DNA of 48,696 nucleotides from Raineyella sp034933565. GTDB lineage: Bacteria; Actinomycetota; Actinomycetes; Propionibacteriales; Propionibacteriaceae. Shown one piece after another: positions 27,715 through 36,084 of this stretch. A program made the position numbers and the translations under genes. The DNA lies in contig NZ_JAYFNG010000005.1 in the NCBI RefSeq assembly GCF_034933565.1, positions 1 to 48,696 of the forward strand. The letters are read 5' to 3'. The notes beneath the pieces were generated by a model that was given only the letters and a program-made list of their open reading frames with translations, searched no databases and was not told the origin of the DNA. Each line of letters starts with the position of its first letter. Positions within the stretch are counted from its first letter, which is position 1.

Positions 27715-27748
27715 GAGGCCCTGGAGGTGACCGCACCTCCAGGGCCTC
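27715..27748 (+). terminator. Terminator hairpin after the regulator gene
   Basis: Arms 27715-27729 and 27734-27748 are perfect 15-bp complements with the loop ACCG. It lies 62 bp after the regulator stop and isolates it from the downstream operon. No T-tract follows. Confidence 0.75.
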
Positions 27749-27902
27749 GTGCGTATCTCCCCGAACCCCTCACGCCCGGCCTCGAGCGCGCCGTGATGGC
27801 CTCGCAACGGCACGTCACCGCCCCGGCCCCCGGCCGTACGCCCAGGCGGGACGAGGCGTCGACGACTCCACCCCCGGACTGTAACCTGCGCCTCATTCAT
27901 GC

Positions 27903-27920
27903 ATCGATGGCTTATCGATG
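27903..27920. promoter_or_regulatory. Probable operator of the oxygenase operon (ATCGATG direct repeat)
   Basis: ATCGATG occurs at 27903-27909 and 27914-27920, 11 bp apart, in a lower-GC tract upstream of the Rieske oxygenase gene. The layout repeats that at 26961-26980, with shared core TCGAT. Confidence 0.55.
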
Positions 27921-28033
27921 AAATCTCTCTTGAATGTCTATTGACTTTCTTCTCTTGGTTGCCGAAGCTTGTACCCATCGACAGGGTTCGCCCGTCACCA
28001 CCAGGGCACTGCGCCCAGAACAAGGGAGTTCAC

Positions 28034-29236
28034 GTGACAATCACAGGCTCTGACACCACCAACTCAGCGATCGGCAACTCCGCCAAAGTCGCCCGGCAGT
28101 ACGGCCCGTACGTCCAGGCGGACTGGGGCTTCGCCAACCACTGGTACCCGGCCTGCTTCAGCGAAGAGGTCGAGGTCAACGGCGTCGTCGGCGTCACGAT
28201 CGGCGGCCACGACATCGCCGTCACCCGCAGCGCCGACGGATCGGTGAATGCGATCGCCGACCGCTGCCTGCACCGCGGCGTGAAGCTGTCCGCCAAGCCG
28301 ATGTGCTTCGCGGACAAGACCGTGACCTGCTGGTACCACGGCTACACGTACAGCGCGGAGACCGGCAACCTGGACACGATCGTCGGGTCCCCCGATGACA
28401 AGCTGATCGGCACCGTCGCCGTACGTACCTACCCGGCCGAGGAAGTGGCCGGCATGATCTTCGTCTTCGTCGGCGAGGAGGACTACCCCACGCCGCCGCT
28501 GGACACCGACCTGCCGATGCTGGTGACCGACAAGGAGACGCCGCACTTCCGCGACCCGCACATCGTCACCAAGGGCCTGCGCCGCAAGCTCTACGGCAAC
28601 TGGCGACTGGCCGCCGAGAACGGCCTCGACCCGGGCCACCTGCTGGTGCACTGGGACAACAAGATCGTGGTGGCGCTCGACCGGGCCATGCCGCTGGGGA
28701 TGAAGGCGCTCAAGGACGACGCGACCGAGAGCATCGACATCGAGAACGGCCCCAAGGGCGTGATGAACCGGTACGACCTGCCGGAGAACTACGCCCCCGT
28801 CTTCGAGAACCCGATGGTCGACATCAAGGCCCGCGGCGGCACCATGTACGAGCCCTTCCGGGTCAGCTGCTGGCTGCCGGCCACGCTGATGGTCGAGAAC
28901 TGGCCGATCCCCGGCGTCACGCAGTACGAGTTCTACGTCCCGATCGACGACCACCACCACATGTACTTCGAGGTGATCGCCGACCGCGCGACGACCGACG
29001 AGGAGCGCAAGGAGTTCGAGTTCAAGTACGAGCACTTCTACAAGCCGCTGGGCCTGCTCGACTTCAACAACAACGACGTGTTCGCCCGTGAGGCCACCGA
29101 GGAGCACTACCAGCGCTTCGACGGCTGGAACAACGAGGTGCTCTCCGACATGGACTACTCGGTGGTCGCCTGGCGCAAGCAGGCGGCGACCCATGGGCGC
29201 GGCTTCTTCCAGTCGCCGTACCTGGACGAGGACTGA
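28034..29236 (+). CDS. Rieske non-heme iron oxygenase, carbazole dioxygenase terminal-component (CarAa)-like
   Basis: A 400-residue oxygenase alpha subunit. The Rieske [2Fe-2S] site is C78-L-H80 and C99-W-Y-H102 (RCLHRG, CWYHGYTY). The mononuclear iron site has NGLDPGHLLVHWD (D199, H202, H206) and a further Asp in NNNDVFAREA. Recalled similarity to the CarAa family is clear in NWRLAAENG, QYEFYVPIDDHHHMYF and VAWRK. There is no beta subunit gene, as expected for this homotrimeric class. GTG 28034 has AGGGAG upstream; a longer open frame to 27899 is unconserved. First gene of a seven-gene operon. The substrate is unknown. Confidence 0.92.
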   Translation: MTITGSDTTNSAIGNSAKVARQYGPYVQADWGFANHWYPACFSEEVEVNGVVGVTIGGHDIAVTRSADGSVNAIADRCLHRGVKLSAKPMCFADKTVTCWYHGYTYSAETGNLDTIVGSPDDKLIGTVAVRTYPAEEVAGMIFVFVGEEDYPTPPLDTDLPMLVTDKETPHFRDPHIVTKGLRRKLYGNWRLAAENGLDPGHLLVHWDNKIVVALDRAMPLGMKALKDDATESIDIENGPKGVMNRYDLPENYAPVFENPMVDIKARGGTMYEPFRVSCWLPATLMVENWPIPGVTQYEFYVPIDDHHHMYFEVIADRATTDEERKEFEFKYEHFYKPLGLLDFNNNDVFAREATEEHYQRFDGWNNEVLSDMDYSVVAWRKQAATHGRGFFQSPYLDED

Positions 29237-29250
29237 GGGGACGGACTGAC

Positions 29251-30309
29251 ATGACGATCGCAGAGGGCACGGAGATGACTGTGCAGCAGAGCGAACCGCG
29301 CCATGTGACGCTGCGGTTCACCGACGGCGAGGTGCGCGAGTTCGACACGCAGGCCGACGAGCCGATCCTGACCGCCGCCCGCCGAGCGGGCTACGAGCTG
29401 GTCAGCCAGTGCCGGGTCGGCACCTGCAGCACCTGTACGGCCACCCTGGTCGACGGGGCGGCGGAGATGCCGGCGGGCCAGATCAGTGTGCTGTCGAAGG
29501 ACGAGCTCGCCGCCGGTCAGCGTCTGCTGTGCCAGTCCCGTGCCCTCTGCGACTCGTCCTTCGACGTGGAGTACCCGTCGACCCTGCTGGAGGCCAACCC
29601 TCCGGTGCTGTTCCAGGCGAAGATCTCCCGGCTCACCTGGGTCGCCGACACCGTGGTGGAGCTGGAACTGCGGGTCCCCAAGCGGATCAAGTTCGGTTTC
29701 ACCGCCGGCCAGTACTGCCGGCTCAAGGTCCCCGGCACCGAGGAGTGGCGCAGCTACTCGCTCGCCTCCGGGGAGCACGAGCGGTTCCGCCTGACCTTCC
29801 TGATCCGCATCCTGCCCTCCGGGGTGATGTCGGACTACCTGCGTGACCGGGCCCGGGTCGGCGAGGCCCTGGACATCGAGGGCCCGCTGGGCGGTTTCGT
29901 CCTCGAACCGGCCCCGCGCCCGACCGTCCTGATCGCCGGCGGCACCGGCCTCGCGCCGATGCTGTCGATGCTGGACCGGCTGCGCACCGTCCAGCCGGCC
30001 CCGCCGATCCTGCTGCTGTTCGGCTGCAACCGACCGACCGAGCTCTTCCACGAGGAGGAGCTGGCGGCGCGGGCGACCTTCATGCCCACCCTGGAGGTCC
30101 GTACGGTCCTGATGGACAACACCGGCCGCGACGACCTCCCCGCGGGGACACCGCTGTCGGTCCTGCGACCCGAGGACGTCGCCCCGGACACCGTCTCCTA
30201 CCTGTGTGGTCCGCCGCCGATGATCCGGGCCGCCGAGGAGCAGCTCGGGTCGTACGGGCTGCCGGTCCACGACATCCGCGCCGAGCAGTTCGTCCCGAGC
30301 GAGAACTAG
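29251..30309 (+). CDS. Oxygenase reductase with plant-type [2Fe-2S] ferredoxin, FAD and NAD domains
   Basis: A 352-residue electron-transfer protein that should pass electrons from NAD(P)H to the oxygenase. The N-terminal ferredoxin domain has cysteines 54, 59, 62 and 94 (CRVGTCSTC ... LLCQSRA). The FAD domain has RSYSLAS, and the NAD domain has GGTGLAPMLSML and CGPPPM. It lies 14 bp after the oxygenase. No separate ferredoxin gene is present, so this looks like a two-component oxygenase system, unlike the three-component carbazole enzymes. Confidence 0.93.
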   Translation: MTIAEGTEMTVQQSEPRHVTLRFTDGEVREFDTQADEPILTAARRAGYELVSQCRVGTCSTCTATLVDGAAEMPAGQISVLSKDELAAGQRLLCQSRALCDSSFDVEYPSTLLEANPPVLFQAKISRLTWVADTVVELELRVPKRIKFGFTAGQYCRLKVPGTEEWRSYSLASGEHERFRLTFLIRILPSGVMSDYLRDRARVGEALDIEGPLGGFVLEPAPRPTVLIAGGTGLAPMLSMLDRLRTVQPAPPILLLFGCNRPTELFHEEELAARATFMPTLEVRTVLMDNTGRDDLPAGTPLSVLRPEDVAPDTVSYLCGPPPMIRAAEEQLGSYGLPVHDIRAEQFVPSEN

Positions 30310-30322
30310 GAGGGCCCCGCCC

Positions 30323-31729
30323 ATGCGTGTCACCACCCACCCCCTCCCGCTGGACCCCGAGCGTCAGAAGATGTACGACGCCGTGGTCTCCCGCCTCGAC
30401 GCCGACCGGATGCGTGACCTGCTGGTCGACCTGGTCGACATCCACAGCCCGACCGGGGCCGAGCGGGCCGCCTCGGAGTTCATGGCCGCGCACCTGACCG
30501 ACCGGGTCGGGATCGAGGCGAGCTACATGCCGGTCTCCGCCGAGACCGGCAACGTCCACGGGGTGCTGCCCGGACGCGGCGGCGGGGCCGATCTGCTGCT
30601 CTACTGCCCGATCGACACCCACATCGAGCCGGACCGTGACGTGCCGACGGTCGGCCCGTACGCCCGCGAGGACATGCTCCCCCGGGCCCGGGTCCAGGAC
30701 GGGCTGGTCGTCGGCCTGGGTGCCTCCAACCCCAAGGTCATGGTCGCCGGCCTGACCGAGGTGATGCACGCGATCAAGGACGCCGGGGTGGAGTTCCTCG
30801 GCGACCTGAGCATCGGGTTCGCCGGGGGCGGCATGCCGTGGATGAACTCCCACCGCGACCACGTCGGGATGAGCACCGGGGTCTACCAGCTGCTGATGCG
30901 CGGCCTCTACCCGGACTACTGCCTGCTGCTCAAGCCTCGCCCGGGCGTCTACCCGGAGGAGCCGGGGATGGCCTGGATCCAGGTCAACGTCCGGGGGACC
31001 TTCGGCTACGCGGGCATCACCCGGGGCACCCCCGGGTTCCGCTCCTCGATCGTCCCGGCCGCCACCGTGATCCAGGAGATCGAGGCCTGGCTGCCGCGCT
31101 ACACGGCCGCCAACACCCTCGGCACCGTGCTGCCCGAGGCGTGGATCTCGGCCGTACGGGCCGGCGACCCGGACAAGCCGGCCTTCCCGTCGGCGACCAC
31201 CGAGATCTTCCTGGACCTGCGGATCAACCCCCGGACCTCGCCCGCCGACGTCCGCGCGCAGTTCGCCGGGTTCATCGAGGACCTGCGCCGGCGCCACCCC
31301 GACATCGAGCTGGACTGGAGCATGTACGGCAGCCTCCCCGGCGGCCTCACCGACTACGACAACTGGATCATCCAGTCCGCCCAGCGCGGCTGGGAGCAGG
31401 TGTCCGGCGAGCCCTACACCGAGACCCCGTACCAGGCCGGGCAGACCGACGGTGCGATGATCCGCGCCCTGGGGATCCCGACCGCCCGGGTGGGCTACCC
31501 GTGGCCGCCGGCCGCAGCCCCGGCCGAGCTGAACGAGGGCCTGGGCGGCATGGGCGTCGCCTCTGTCGAGGATGTGCTGATCGGCGTCCGCACCATCGCC
31601 TACTCGATCGTCGACACCCTGACCCGGCCCCGGGCCGAGCTCGGCCTGCCGGGCACACCGGGGGCTGTGGCCGGGGCTCCGGGCGCGGCGGGCGCGACGG
31701 ACGCCACGACGACGGCCGGGGGGCTGTGA
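30323..31729 (+). CDS. M20-fold protein lacking most canonical metal ligands
   Basis: A 468-residue protein of the M20/acetylornithine deacetylase fold. The first ligand region reads YCPIDTHIEPD (H100 present). The usual bridging Asp in GxxDxK is Asn 136 (GASNPK), the catalytic Glu-Glu pair is AGGGMPW (167-173), and the C-terminal His ligand is missing from APAELNEGLGGM. The dimerisation domain (about 200-310) is intact. It may be non-catalytic, or use a different metal site. Its stop overlaps the SDR start (TGATG). The C-terminal 20 residues are Ala/Gly/Thr-rich and unconserved. Confidence 0.82.
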   Translation: MRVTTHPLPLDPERQKMYDAVVSRLDADRMRDLLVDLVDIHSPTGAERAASEFMAAHLTDRVGIEASYMPVSAETGNVHGVLPGRGGGADLLLYCPIDTHIEPDRDVPTVGPYAREDMLPRARVQDGLVVGLGASNPKVMVAGLTEVMHAIKDAGVEFLGDLSIGFAGGGMPWMNSHRDHVGMSTGVYQLLMRGLYPDYCLLLKPRPGVYPEEPGMAWIQVNVRGTFGYAGITRGTPGFRSSIVPAATVIQEIEAWLPRYTAANTLGTVLPEAWISAVRAGDPDKPAFPSATTEIFLDLRINPRTSPADVRAQFAGFIEDLRRRHPDIELDWSMYGSLPGGLTDYDNWIIQSAQRGWEQVSGEPYTETPYQAGQTDGAMIRALGIPTARVGYPWPPAAAPAELNEGLGGMGVASVEDVLIGVRTIAYSIVDTLTRPRAELGLPGTPGAVAGAPGAAGATDATTTAGGL

Positions 31730-32502
31730 TGGACATCTCCGGGCTGTTCGACCTCACCGGCAAGCGGGCGTTGGTGACCGGCGCGTCGGTCGGCATCGGC
31801 AGGATGATCGCCGACGGCCTGGCCGCCGCCGGGGCCACTGTCTATCTGGTCGCCCGTGGGCGCGAGGACCTCGACCGGGCGGTCGACGAGATCCGTGCCG
31901 CCGGAGGGCGGGCGGTCGGCATCGCCGCCGACCTCAGCGATCCGGCCGGCCCCGAGCTGGTGGCCTCGACGTACGGCACGTACGAGGCCCGGCTCGACAT
32001 CCTGGTGAACAACGCCGGCACGATGGCGGAGTCCTCGCTCGAGGAGTTCTCGATCCAGGACTGGGAGCGGGTGACCCAGCTGTGCCTGACCGTCCCGTTC
32101 TTCCTCACCCAGGCACTCCTCCCGCAGCTGCGGGCCGCGGCCTCGGACGAGGACCCGGCCAGGGTGATCAACATCGGGTCTGCGGACGGGATCAAGGCGC
32201 CCTTCCTGTCCACCTTCCCCTACCCGGCCGCGAAGGCGGGCCTGCACCACCTCACCCGGCAGCTGGGCAAGGTGCTGGGGCCCGAGGGGATCGCGGTGAA
32301 CGCCATCGCCCCGGGCGCGTTCCCGAGCCGCCGGTCGGCGCCGGTGCTGGCGGTGCACCTGGACGACTTCATCGCGGCGACGCCGCTGCGCCGGATCGGC
32401 CGTCCCGACGACATCGCCGGAACGGTCATCTACATGGCCAGCCGCGCCGGCGCGTTCCTCGACGGCGCCGTCCTCTCGTTGGACGGCGGGCTGGTGCTGT
32501 AG
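31729..32502 (+). CDS. Short-chain dehydrogenase/reductase
   Basis: A 257-residue classical SDR. Cofactor loop is TGASVGIGRM, NNAG follows at about 96, and the catalytic Ser-Tyr-Lys appears as NIGSADG ... YPAAKAG. The tail IGRPDDIAGTVIYMAS and SLDGGLVL are typical. ATG 31729 overlaps the M20 stop by one base. Within this operon it may oxidise a dihydrodiol or alcohol intermediate; that is inference from position only. Confidence 0.92.
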   Translation: MDISGLFDLTGKRALVTGASVGIGRMIADGLAAAGATVYLVARGREDLDRAVDEIRAAGGRAVGIAADLSDPAGPELVASTYGTYEARLDILVNNAGTMAESSLEEFSIQDWERVTQLCLTVPFFLTQALLPQLRAAASDEDPARVINIGSADGIKAPFLSTFPYPAAKAGLHHLTRQLGKVLGPEGIAVNAIAPGAFPSRRSAPVLAVHLDDFIAATPLRRIGRPDDIAGTVIYMASRAGAFLDGAVLSLDGGLVL

Positions 32503-32630
32503 CCCCGCGCCGCTGTAGCCGGTGACGCTGCCGCCCCGTGTCGCGGCAGCCGGCGCTGCGGGGAACGACACCACCACTCACCAGGGCGCTCCCGTGCCCG
32601 ACCCCGGACAGATCGATGAAGGGACCACCC

Positions 32631-33692
32631 ATGTCAGCACAGGACCAACGGCTCGCGACAGGGGCCGACGCACAGGCGGACGCACGCCCCGACCTGATCC
32701 TCGATTCCCTCGGCTACGTCGGAGTGTCCTCCGACCGGCTGGACGACTGGAAGCGCTTCGGGCACGACATCGCCGGCATGCAGCCGGTGGAGACCACCCG
32801 GCGCGGGCTGACGCTGCGGATGGACGACCGCTCGCAGCGCTTCGTCATCTCCGACGACGGCGGCCGCGGGTTCTACGGCTTCGAGGTCTCGGGGCCCGAG
32901 GCGTTGGAGCGGGTCGCCCGCCGACTGGACGAGCGGCAGGTCCCGCACCACGAGATGGACCGGGTCACCCGGGACCACCGTCGGGTGAGCGCAGGTCTGT
33001 GGTGCCTCGACCCGGAGGGCAACCGGATCGAGGTCTTCCACGGGCCCGAGGTCGCCGACCAGCCCTTCTCCCCCGGTCGTACGATGAGCGGCTTCCGCAC
33101 CGGTGTGCTGGGGCTGGGGCACGCGGTGCTGCTCGCCGCTGATGCCCCTCGGATGGTGACCTTCTACCAGGAGGTGCTCGGCTTCCGGCTGTCGGACTAC
33201 CAGCACCAGCCGTTCGAGGCGTACTTCTTCCACCTCAACCCCCGGCACCACACGCTGGCCATCGTCGCGGCGCACGCGCCCGGGGTCCATCACGTCATGG
33301 TCGAGCTCGGCGCCCTGGACGACGTCGGGGCCGGCTTCGACCTGGCCGAGAGCTCGCCGGAGGGCATCGCAGTGTCCCTGGGGCGGCACTCGAACGACCA
33401 CATGACGTCGTTCTACGCGCACACACCGTCACCGTTCATGCTCGAGCTCGGCTGGGGCGGCCGGTGGATCGACGTCGACCGGTGGCAGCCGTACGAGCTC
33501 ACCGAGGGCCCGAGCCTGTGGGGCCACGAGCGGTCCTGGCTCACTCCGGAGGTGCGCGAGACGGCGCGCCGGATGCGGATCCGGGCCTCCGCCGAAGGCC
33601 GCAGCTACCCGGTCCACGTCCGGGACGGCGCGTACGACGTCATTCCCGAGGGCACCTGGACCCCGAGCACGCTCCGCGGTCTCGTCCACTGA
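32631..33692 (+). CDS. Type I extradiol dioxygenase (BphC-like, two VOC domains)
   Basis: A 353-residue protein with an N-terminal degenerate VOC domain (LGYVGVSSDRLDDWKRF) and a C-terminal catalytic VOC domain. Metal ligands are H164 (GLGHAVLL), a His at 220 or 221 (GVHHVMVEL) and E272 (FMLELGWGG), in the order expected for 2,3-dihydroxybiphenyl 1,2-dioxygenases. It would open a catechol ring next to the hydroxyls, using Fe(II). ATG 32631 has GAAGGG upstream; ATG 32616 is a weaker option. A 128-bp gap separates it from the SDR. Confidence 0.9.
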   Translation: MSAQDQRLATGADAQADARPDLILDSLGYVGVSSDRLDDWKRFGHDIAGMQPVETTRRGLTLRMDDRSQRFVISDDGGRGFYGFEVSGPEALERVARRLDERQVPHHEMDRVTRDHRRVSAGLWCLDPEGNRIEVFHGPEVADQPFSPGRTMSGFRTGVLGLGHAVLLAADAPRMVTFYQEVLGFRLSDYQHQPFEAYFFHLNPRHHTLAIVAAHAPGVHHVMVELGALDDVGAGFDLAESSPEGIAVSLGRHSNDHMTSFYAHTPSPFMLELGWGGRWIDVDRWQPYELTEGPSLWGHERSWLTPEVRETARRMRIRASAEGRSYPVHVRDGAYDVIPEGTWTPSTLRGLVH

Positions 33693-33731
33693 CCCCGGCA
33701 TCACCCAAACCACTCAGCAGGAGGAACTCTC

Positions 33732-34169
33732 ATGGCCGCAACCACGATCACCCCGGAGGAGTTCGAGCGCACCTGGCGGCTCGTCGACTGGCGTCAGGAG
33801 TACGACGACGGCCGGGTCAAGCATCCGATGGGCGAGGGCCCGATCGGCCTGATCGCCTACCGGGACGGACGGATGTACGAGATCGCGACCAGCGCCGGCC
33901 GGGCGAACTTCGTCACCGGTGGTCAGTGGGACGCCGACGAGGCGGAGCGGGCGATGGCCTACTCCACGTCCATGTGCTATGCGGGCACCTACACGCTGGA
34001 GGGGGACCAGGTCACCCACCACGTCGACCTGAGCGTGTTCCCCAACTTCGTCGGCAAGTCGCTGCGCCGCACCGTCGGCTGGGACGGGCAGACGATGACC
34101 CTCTCCGGGCGCATGGAGGAGGGCACGTCCGAGGCGCGCACCGTGATCCTCGACTGGCGTCCCTGGTGA
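33732..34169 (+). CDS. Lipocalin-like domain protein
   Basis: A 145-residue protein. The pattern TWRLVDWRQEYDDGRVKHPMGEGPIGLIAYRDGRMY matches the Lipocalin_5-type domain (a WRL start, a GLIAY-DGRM middle), and the rest is beta-rich (TYTLEGDQVTHHVDLSVFPNFVG). Function is unknown; similar proteins sit in catabolic clusters and may bind a small molecule. It has GGAGGAA just upstream of the ATG and lies 39 bp after the extradiol dioxygenase. Confidence 0.72.
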   Translation: MAATTITPEEFERTWRLVDWRQEYDDGRVKHPMGEGPIGLIAYRDGRMYEIATSAGRANFVTGGQWDADEAERAMAYSTSMCYAGTYTLEGDQVTHHVDLSVFPNFVGKSLRRTVGWDGQTMTLSGRMEEGTSEARTVILDWRPW

Positions 34170-34215
34170 GCCCCGGAACCACTCCCCCCATCCTCTGAGA
34201 CCCACGGAGAACGAG

Positions 34216-35574
34216 ATGACGACCACCCGTACCGTCCAGGCGAACCGGACCCTCCAGGACTGGCTCGCCCTGCCCATCGGTGAGCGCAAGGAGCTTGCCG
34301 CCGAGTCCGTGGCCGCCGCCGAGCGTGCCAAGGACCAGCTCCACACGTACATCTCCGTACTCGGGGTGGACGAGTTGGAGCTGGCCGACGACGGCGAGCT
34401 GGCCTCGGTGCCGTACGCCGTCAAGGACAACATCGATGTCCGGGGGCTGCCGACCACCGGTGGGACGCCGTCGCTGATCGGGCACCAGCCGAAGATCGAC
34501 GCCTCGCTGGTCCGCGCGCTGCGCGATGCCGGCGCGGTGGCGATCGGCAAGGCGAACCTGCATGAGCTGGCCTTCGGGCTCACCTCGAACAACGGCCGGT
34601 TCGGCCCGGCCCGCAACCCGCGCGATCCGCAGCGGGTGTCCGGCGGCTCCAGTGGCGGCTCGGCCGCGGCGGTGGCCTGCGGGAGTGTGCCGTTCGCCCT
34701 GGGCACCGACACCGGCGCCTCGGTGACGACCCCGGCCGGCTACTGCGGGGTCGTCGGCTTCCGGCCCTCCACCGGCCGGTACGCGGGCGACGGGGTGATC
34801 CACCTGACCTGGACCCGCGACGCGATCGGCGTCCACGCCAACACGGTGCCGGACGTCCGGACGATCGACCGGGTGATCACCCGCTCGTCCGTGCGGGTCG
34901 ATCCGGTGACGCCGCGTGGCCTGAAGGTCGGTGTGCCGACGGAGTTCTTCACCGACGTCGACCCGGAGGTCGAGCGCGCGGTGGACGGGGCGCTCGACGC
35001 GCTCCGCGCGGCCGGTGTCGAGCTGGTCGAGGTCGGGGTCCCGGGTGCGATGGACCTGGCGGCAGCCGGGTTCTCGATGGTCTTCTACGAGACGCCGATC
35101 AACCTGCGCGCGTACCTGAACGAGGCCGAGGAGCGCTACCAGCACCTCACGCTGGAGCAGATCACCGCACTCGCCGGGTCGCCGGACGTCCGGGTGATGC
35201 TGGAGCTGATGACCTCCCAGCCGATCAGCGACGACCGGTACGAGGGCGATGCGGCGGTCCGCAACCGGCTGCGCCGGCTCTACCAGAGCACCTTCGCCAC
35301 CCACGGCCTGGACGCCATCCTCTACCCGACCACGCCGAACCTGCCGCCGCTGTTCGGCAGCGACGACCGGATCATGCTGAACGGGACCGAGCGGGACATG
35401 TTCCCGACCGCCACCCGCAACGTCGCGCCGGGTGGTCTGGCCGGGGCCCCGCAGCTCACCCTCCCACTGTCCCGGCCCGACGGGACGCTGCCGATCGCCG
35501 TCACCATCGAGGGCGGCATCGGGACCGATGACCGGCTGCTCGCCATCGGTGAGGCGCTCCACCCGCTGCTCTGA
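34216..35574 (+). CDS. Amidase signature family hydrolase
   Basis: A 452-residue amidase. The catalytic Lys lies in PYAVKDNIDVRG, the cis-Ser in VSGGSSGGSAAAVACG and the nucleophile Ser in GTDTGASVTTPAGYCGVVG. The sequence is closest in style to mandelamide and indoleacetamide hydrolases (small aromatic amides). It is the last gene of the operon and is followed 18 bp later by a perfect hairpin. In this setting it would cleave an aryl or ring amide; the substrate is not established. Confidence 0.92.
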   Translation: MTTTRTVQANRTLQDWLALPIGERKELAAESVAAAERAKDQLHTYISVLGVDELELADDGELASVPYAVKDNIDVRGLPTTGGTPSLIGHQPKIDASLVRALRDAGAVAIGKANLHELAFGLTSNNGRFGPARNPRDPQRVSGGSSGGSAAAVACGSVPFALGTDTGASVTTPAGYCGVVGFRPSTGRYAGDGVIHLTWTRDAIGVHANTVPDVRTIDRVITRSSVRVDPVTPRGLKVGVPTEFFTDVDPEVERAVDGALDALRAAGVELVEVGVPGAMDLAAAGFSMVFYETPINLRAYLNEAEERYQHLTLEQITALAGSPDVRVMLELMTSQPISDDRYEGDAAVRNRLRRLYQSTFATHGLDAILYPTTPNLPPLFGSDDRIMLNGTERDMFPTATRNVAPGGLAGAPQLTLPLSRPDGTLPIAVTIEGGIGTDDRLLAIGEALHPLL

Positions 35575-35591
35575 CCGCTGCTCTGACCGGT

Positions 35592-35630
35592 GCTGTCAGT
35601 GCCGGTGCTGACAACACCGGCACTGACAGC
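35592..35630 (+). terminator. Terminator hairpin of the oxygenase operon
   Basis: Arms 35592-35607 and 35615-35630 are perfect 16-bp complements with a 7-nt loop. It begins 18 bp after the amidase stop. Confidence 0.8.
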
Positions 35631-35668
35631 CGTCACAGCGGTGCGGCTCGTCCAGGACCTGGCGGGGT

Positions 35669-36012
35669 TTCCGCGGACCCTGGGACGTTCCCGCGGACCG
35701 TGAGACCTTCCCGCGGACCGTGGGACCTTCGCGCGGACCCTGGGACGTTCGCGCGGACCCTGGGCCGCTTCCCGCGGACCTTCGTAGGTTCCCGCGGATA
35801 CCCCGGTGTCCGCGGGAACGCCGCGACATCCGCGGGAACCGAGTGGGTCGGGCGCCCGGCCCACTCCGCCGCAAGGCTGATCGCTCCCAGGAACTGTCAG
35901 GGGTTCCCGCGGACCTTGGCAGGTCTCCGCGGACACCCTGGCGTCCGCGGGAATGCCGCAACATCCGCGGGAACCGCCGCCGGGTCCACCCGCCGCGAAG
36001 CTGAGCGACTTT
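35669..36012. repeat. Degenerate about 20-bp repeats TTCCCGCGGA and inverse, with a duplicated block
   Basis: About seven forward units (CCGCGGACC-type at roughly 20-bp spacing from 35669) turn into inverse units (TCCGCGGGAA) near 35808-35840. A block around 35768-35890 is then repeated in diverged form at about 35902-36012, including the AAGCTGA segment. Another copy of the same repeat family is at 41494-41605. Confidence 0.8.
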
Positions 36013-36084
36013 CCCGGCGCCCGTGAACGTCGTGCGCCCGTGCGCGTCGTGAGCGTCGTACGCCCGTGAGCGGCGCGCTTCCGG

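Larger units (their letters stand above)
27653..28033. other. Terminator and promoter gap before the oxygenase operon
   Basis: A 381-bp gap without a gene. It holds GCCTGAGACC-type repeats (about 27672-27705), a perfect terminator hairpin (27715-27748), the operator-like ATCGATG pair (27903-27920) and a lower-GC tract (27890-27960) suited to a promoter. No -35/-10 pair is clear enough to name. Confidence 0.6.
35575..36084. other. Gene-free spacer: terminator plus CCGCGGGAA repeats
   Basis: A 510-bp gap after the oxygenase operon. It contains a terminator hairpin and a long array of TTCCCGCGGA / TCCGCGGGAA repeats, including an internal duplication. No gene is seen. Confidence 0.7.

Noticed and set aside
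27899..28033. N-terminal extension of the Rieske oxygenase starting at 27899
   Set aside because: It would cover the probable operator and promoter, is unlike the family, and the GTG at 28034 has a good ribosome-binding site.
27044..35574. The oxygenase operon as a standard carbazole (car) cluster
   Set aside because: No CarBa/CarBb dioxygenase pair, CarC hydrolase or separate ferredoxin is present; only the oxygenase itself is CarAa-like.
35669..36012. CRISPR array
   Set aside because: The spacing is near 20 bp, units are degenerate and partly inverted, and no unique spacers or cas genes exist.
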